Shown here piece by piece: positions 62,716 through 64,000 of a stretch of DNA of 64,000 nucleotides. The stretch is from Paenibacillus luteus (lineage in GTDB: Bacteria > Bacillota > Bacilli > Paenibacillales > Paenibacillaceae). Under the pieces are notes generated by a model. The model did not search any database. It worked only from the letters and a program-made list of their open reading frames with translations, and had not been told where the DNA came from. Positions within the stretch are counted from its first letter, which is position 1; every line of letters starts with the position of its first letter. The position numbers were made by a program, and so were the translations under genes. The stretch lies in NCBI RefSeq assembly GCF_006542765.1, contig NZ_SKCD01000014.1, forward strand, positions 62,001-126,000. The letters are read 5' to 3'.

Positions 62716-63585
62716 TCAGTCGTAGACGACCCACTTTTTCTGAAAAGCAAATTGAATCCCTGTCAGTACAAGGTTAATCAACAGTAATACATTGATAATG
62801 GCGGCGCCATAATTGGGATTAAAGTAAACGAAGCTGTTTTGGTAATAGGCATAAACAAGGGAGCGAACGGATGGAAGGGCGACATTCGTCTTCCCAATAA
62901 TCAGGAAGATGGAGTCAAAAATCTGCGTTGCTCCTATTAAAAGGATAATGCTCGTGAAAAACAGTGTTGGTGTCAGCATAGGAATGGTGATATAGCGGAA
63001 CTTGTTGAATCTCTGAGCACCATCAATGTCTGCCGCTTCATAGAGCGATTTCGGTATCCCTTGCAAGCCTGCGAGAATCAACAACATATTCAAACCAATT
63101 GCCCCCCACAGCCCAACGATAACCAATACGAACATTGCATAATTGGGATTAGACAACCATGCCACGCGGGTTCCCAGGATATGATTGATGAGTCCGAAGT
63201 CCTGAGCGAACAGGACAACCCAAACCATCGCTGCCGCTGCAGGCATCGTGACTTGAGGCAAGAAAAATATAACGCGGTAAATGGACAACCCTTTAATCTT
63301 TGTATTCAGCAACACCGCAAAAATGGTAGAGAGCATGAGGGTAACAGGCACAAACAAAGCAACATAATACAAGGTGTTGCGCAGGTTCTGCCAAAACTCT
63401 ACGTCACGGAATAATTTCTCATAGTTAGCAAATCCAACCCAATGATTGACGAGTCCGAAATTCTCCGACTGTTGGAATCCTAGTAAAATCGACTGGAGAA
63501 CCGGCCAACCCCAGAAAACCAATGTGCCTATGAGAGTCGGTGCGATCATGAAGTAGGCCCAAACATATCTGCTTCTGGAATTCAA
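62716..63585 (-). CDS. Carbohydrate ABC transporter permease, MalF-type
   Basis: About 289 residues. The start is placed at TTG 63583-63585, because AGGGAG lies eight bases ahead of it; the GTG at 63594 is directly against this site. Six membrane segments, first FMIAPTLIGTLVFWGWPVLQ. The EAA loop is YEAADIDGAQRFNKFRYI. It follows the binding protein gene by about 80 bases, with a strong stem-loop between. Confidence 0.92.
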   Translation of the reverse strand: MNSRSRYVWAYFMIAPTLIGTLVFWGWPVLQSILLGFQQSENFGLVNHWVGFANYEKLFRDVEFWQNLRNTLYYVALFVPVTLMLSTIFAVLLNTKIKGLSIYRVIFFLPQVTMPAAAAMVWVVLFAQDFGLINHILGTRVAWLSNPNYAMFVLVIVGLWGAIGLNMLLILAGLQGIPKSLYEAADIDGAQRFNKFRYITIPMLTPTLFFTSIILLIGATQIFDSIFLIIGKTNVALPSVRSLVYAYYQNSFVYFNPNYGAAIINVLLLINLVLTGIQFAFQKKWVVYD

Positions 63586-63604
63586 TCTGACCACTCCCTA
63601 TCTA

Positions 63605-63640
63605 TCGGGGACGTTCTTGACCGTCAAGAACGTCCCCCGA
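63605..63640 (-). repeat. Strong intercistronic stem-loop between binding protein and permease genes
   Basis: A near-perfect 17-bp hairpin (63605-63621 with 63623-63640, core GACGTTCTTGAC) has almost no loop and no T-tract. It probably protects the upstream binding-protein transcript from 3-prime decay so that more binding protein than permease is made. Confidence 0.65.
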
Positions 63641-63664
63641 TTCACTTTAATTTAGACCACATAC

Positions 63665-64000
63665 TTATTTCGTTTCAGCTATTGCTTGATTCATCATCTC
63701 AGCGACCTTCTTAGCAGCGTCTTCCACTGTGATGGCTCCGCCCCATGCTTGCGACATAATCTCAGGCTCTTTCGCAAACCATACTGGGTACGATTTGGAA
63801 CCGCTTGGATACGGAATGGCATCCGCTACTTGTTCCGTGAATACTTTCAGATTCAAATGCGGTCTTGAAGTCAGCCACGCATCTTGTGTGCCGTTGAATG
63901 CCGGTATAGCTGCACCCATTTCTGCCGTGATTTCTGCTGCTTTCTGCGATCCAAGGAACTTGAGGAATAACCAAGATTCTTCCTTGTTCTTCCCTTTTGC
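63665..64000 (-). CDS. ABC transporter solute-binding protein, C-terminal part (runs off right edge)
   Basis: 111 codons are visible up to base 64000, ending at TAA 63665-63667. SWLFLKFLGSQKAAEITAEMGAAIPAF, then EPEIMSQAWGGAITVEDAAKKVAEMMNQAI is the typical C-terminal lobe of family-1 sugar-binding proteins. The N-terminus and any lipobox lie outside the window. It is upstream of two permeases and the giant SLH gene in one operon. Confidence 0.9.
   Translation of the reverse strand, partial: AKGKNKEESWLFLKFLGSQKAAEITAEMGAAIPAFNGTQDAWLTSRPHLNLKVFTEQVADAIPYPSGSKSYPVWFAKEPEIMSQAWGGAITVEDAAKKVAEMMNQAIAETK

Overview
The window reads as chromosomal DNA from a Paenibacillus-like, spore-former-type Firmicute. 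The reasons are the repeated YesM/YesN-type sensor kinase and AraC-type response regulator pairs, the carbohydrate ABC importers without their own ATPase, the lipobox solute-binding proteins, a 2.1-thousand-residue S-layer (SLH) protein, and strong Shine-Dalgarno sites (AGGAGG type). Most of the window is moderate in GC. About 46.4-50.1 kb is clearly AT-rich and differs in gene content. Nearly all genes lie on the minus strand, so each operon reads from high to low coordinates.

Layout. (1) 1-17.8 kb is a large glycan-use locus. It holds a sensor kinase/regulator pair (14384-17774), a solute-binding lipoprotein, a secreted beta-helix protein with a C-terminal discoidin-like module, two permeases, GH35 and GH29 glycosidases, a membrane-anchored PpiC-type foldase, a Gfo/Idh/MocA oxidoreductase, a TIM-barrel sugar isomerase and the start of a membrane-anchored AraC-type regulator that leaves the window. 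Three transcription units here carry the same promoter/operator module (near 9942, 12583 and 14240). (2) 18.0-27.9 kb holds an LplB/YtcP-type importer, its binding protein, a kinase/regulator pair and a GH2 enzyme. (3) 28.2-31.1 kb is a divergent AraC regulator and GH42 beta-galactosidase pair, followed by decayed gene remnants. (4) 31.7-40.3 kb is a pentose-type operon: importer, GH43 enzyme, polyol dehydrogenase and a kinase/regulator pair. (5) 40.5-46.5 kb holds a quinone-reductase-like SDR gene behind a palindromic operator, an AraC remnant, a lipoprotein, a membrane-anchored double DJ-1 protein and an OmpR/BaeS-type two-component system with direct-repeat operator. (6) 46.7-50.1 kb is the AT-rich segment: an ECF-like sigma factor, a secreted HExxH metalloprotease and a lipoprotein. 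(7) 50.2-64 kb holds a kinase/regulator pair preceded by a membrane-anchored (non-lipobox) binding protein, then a giant SLH protein with a duplicated DUF4832-like core and an ABC importer whose binding protein runs off the right edge. A good CcpA (cre) match precedes the giant gene.

How it works together (inference): extracellular or cell-wall-attached proteins (beta-helix protein, giant SLH protein) attack or hold polysaccharide, the importers bring in oligosaccharides, and the intracellular GH2, GH29, GH35, GH42 and GH43 enzymes, which have no signal peptides, finish degradation. Each sugar system has its own AraC-type control. No importer ATPase gene is present, so a shared ATPase elsewhere in the genome (MsmX type) is probably used. 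No tRNA, rRNA, insertion sequence or CRISPR array was seen.
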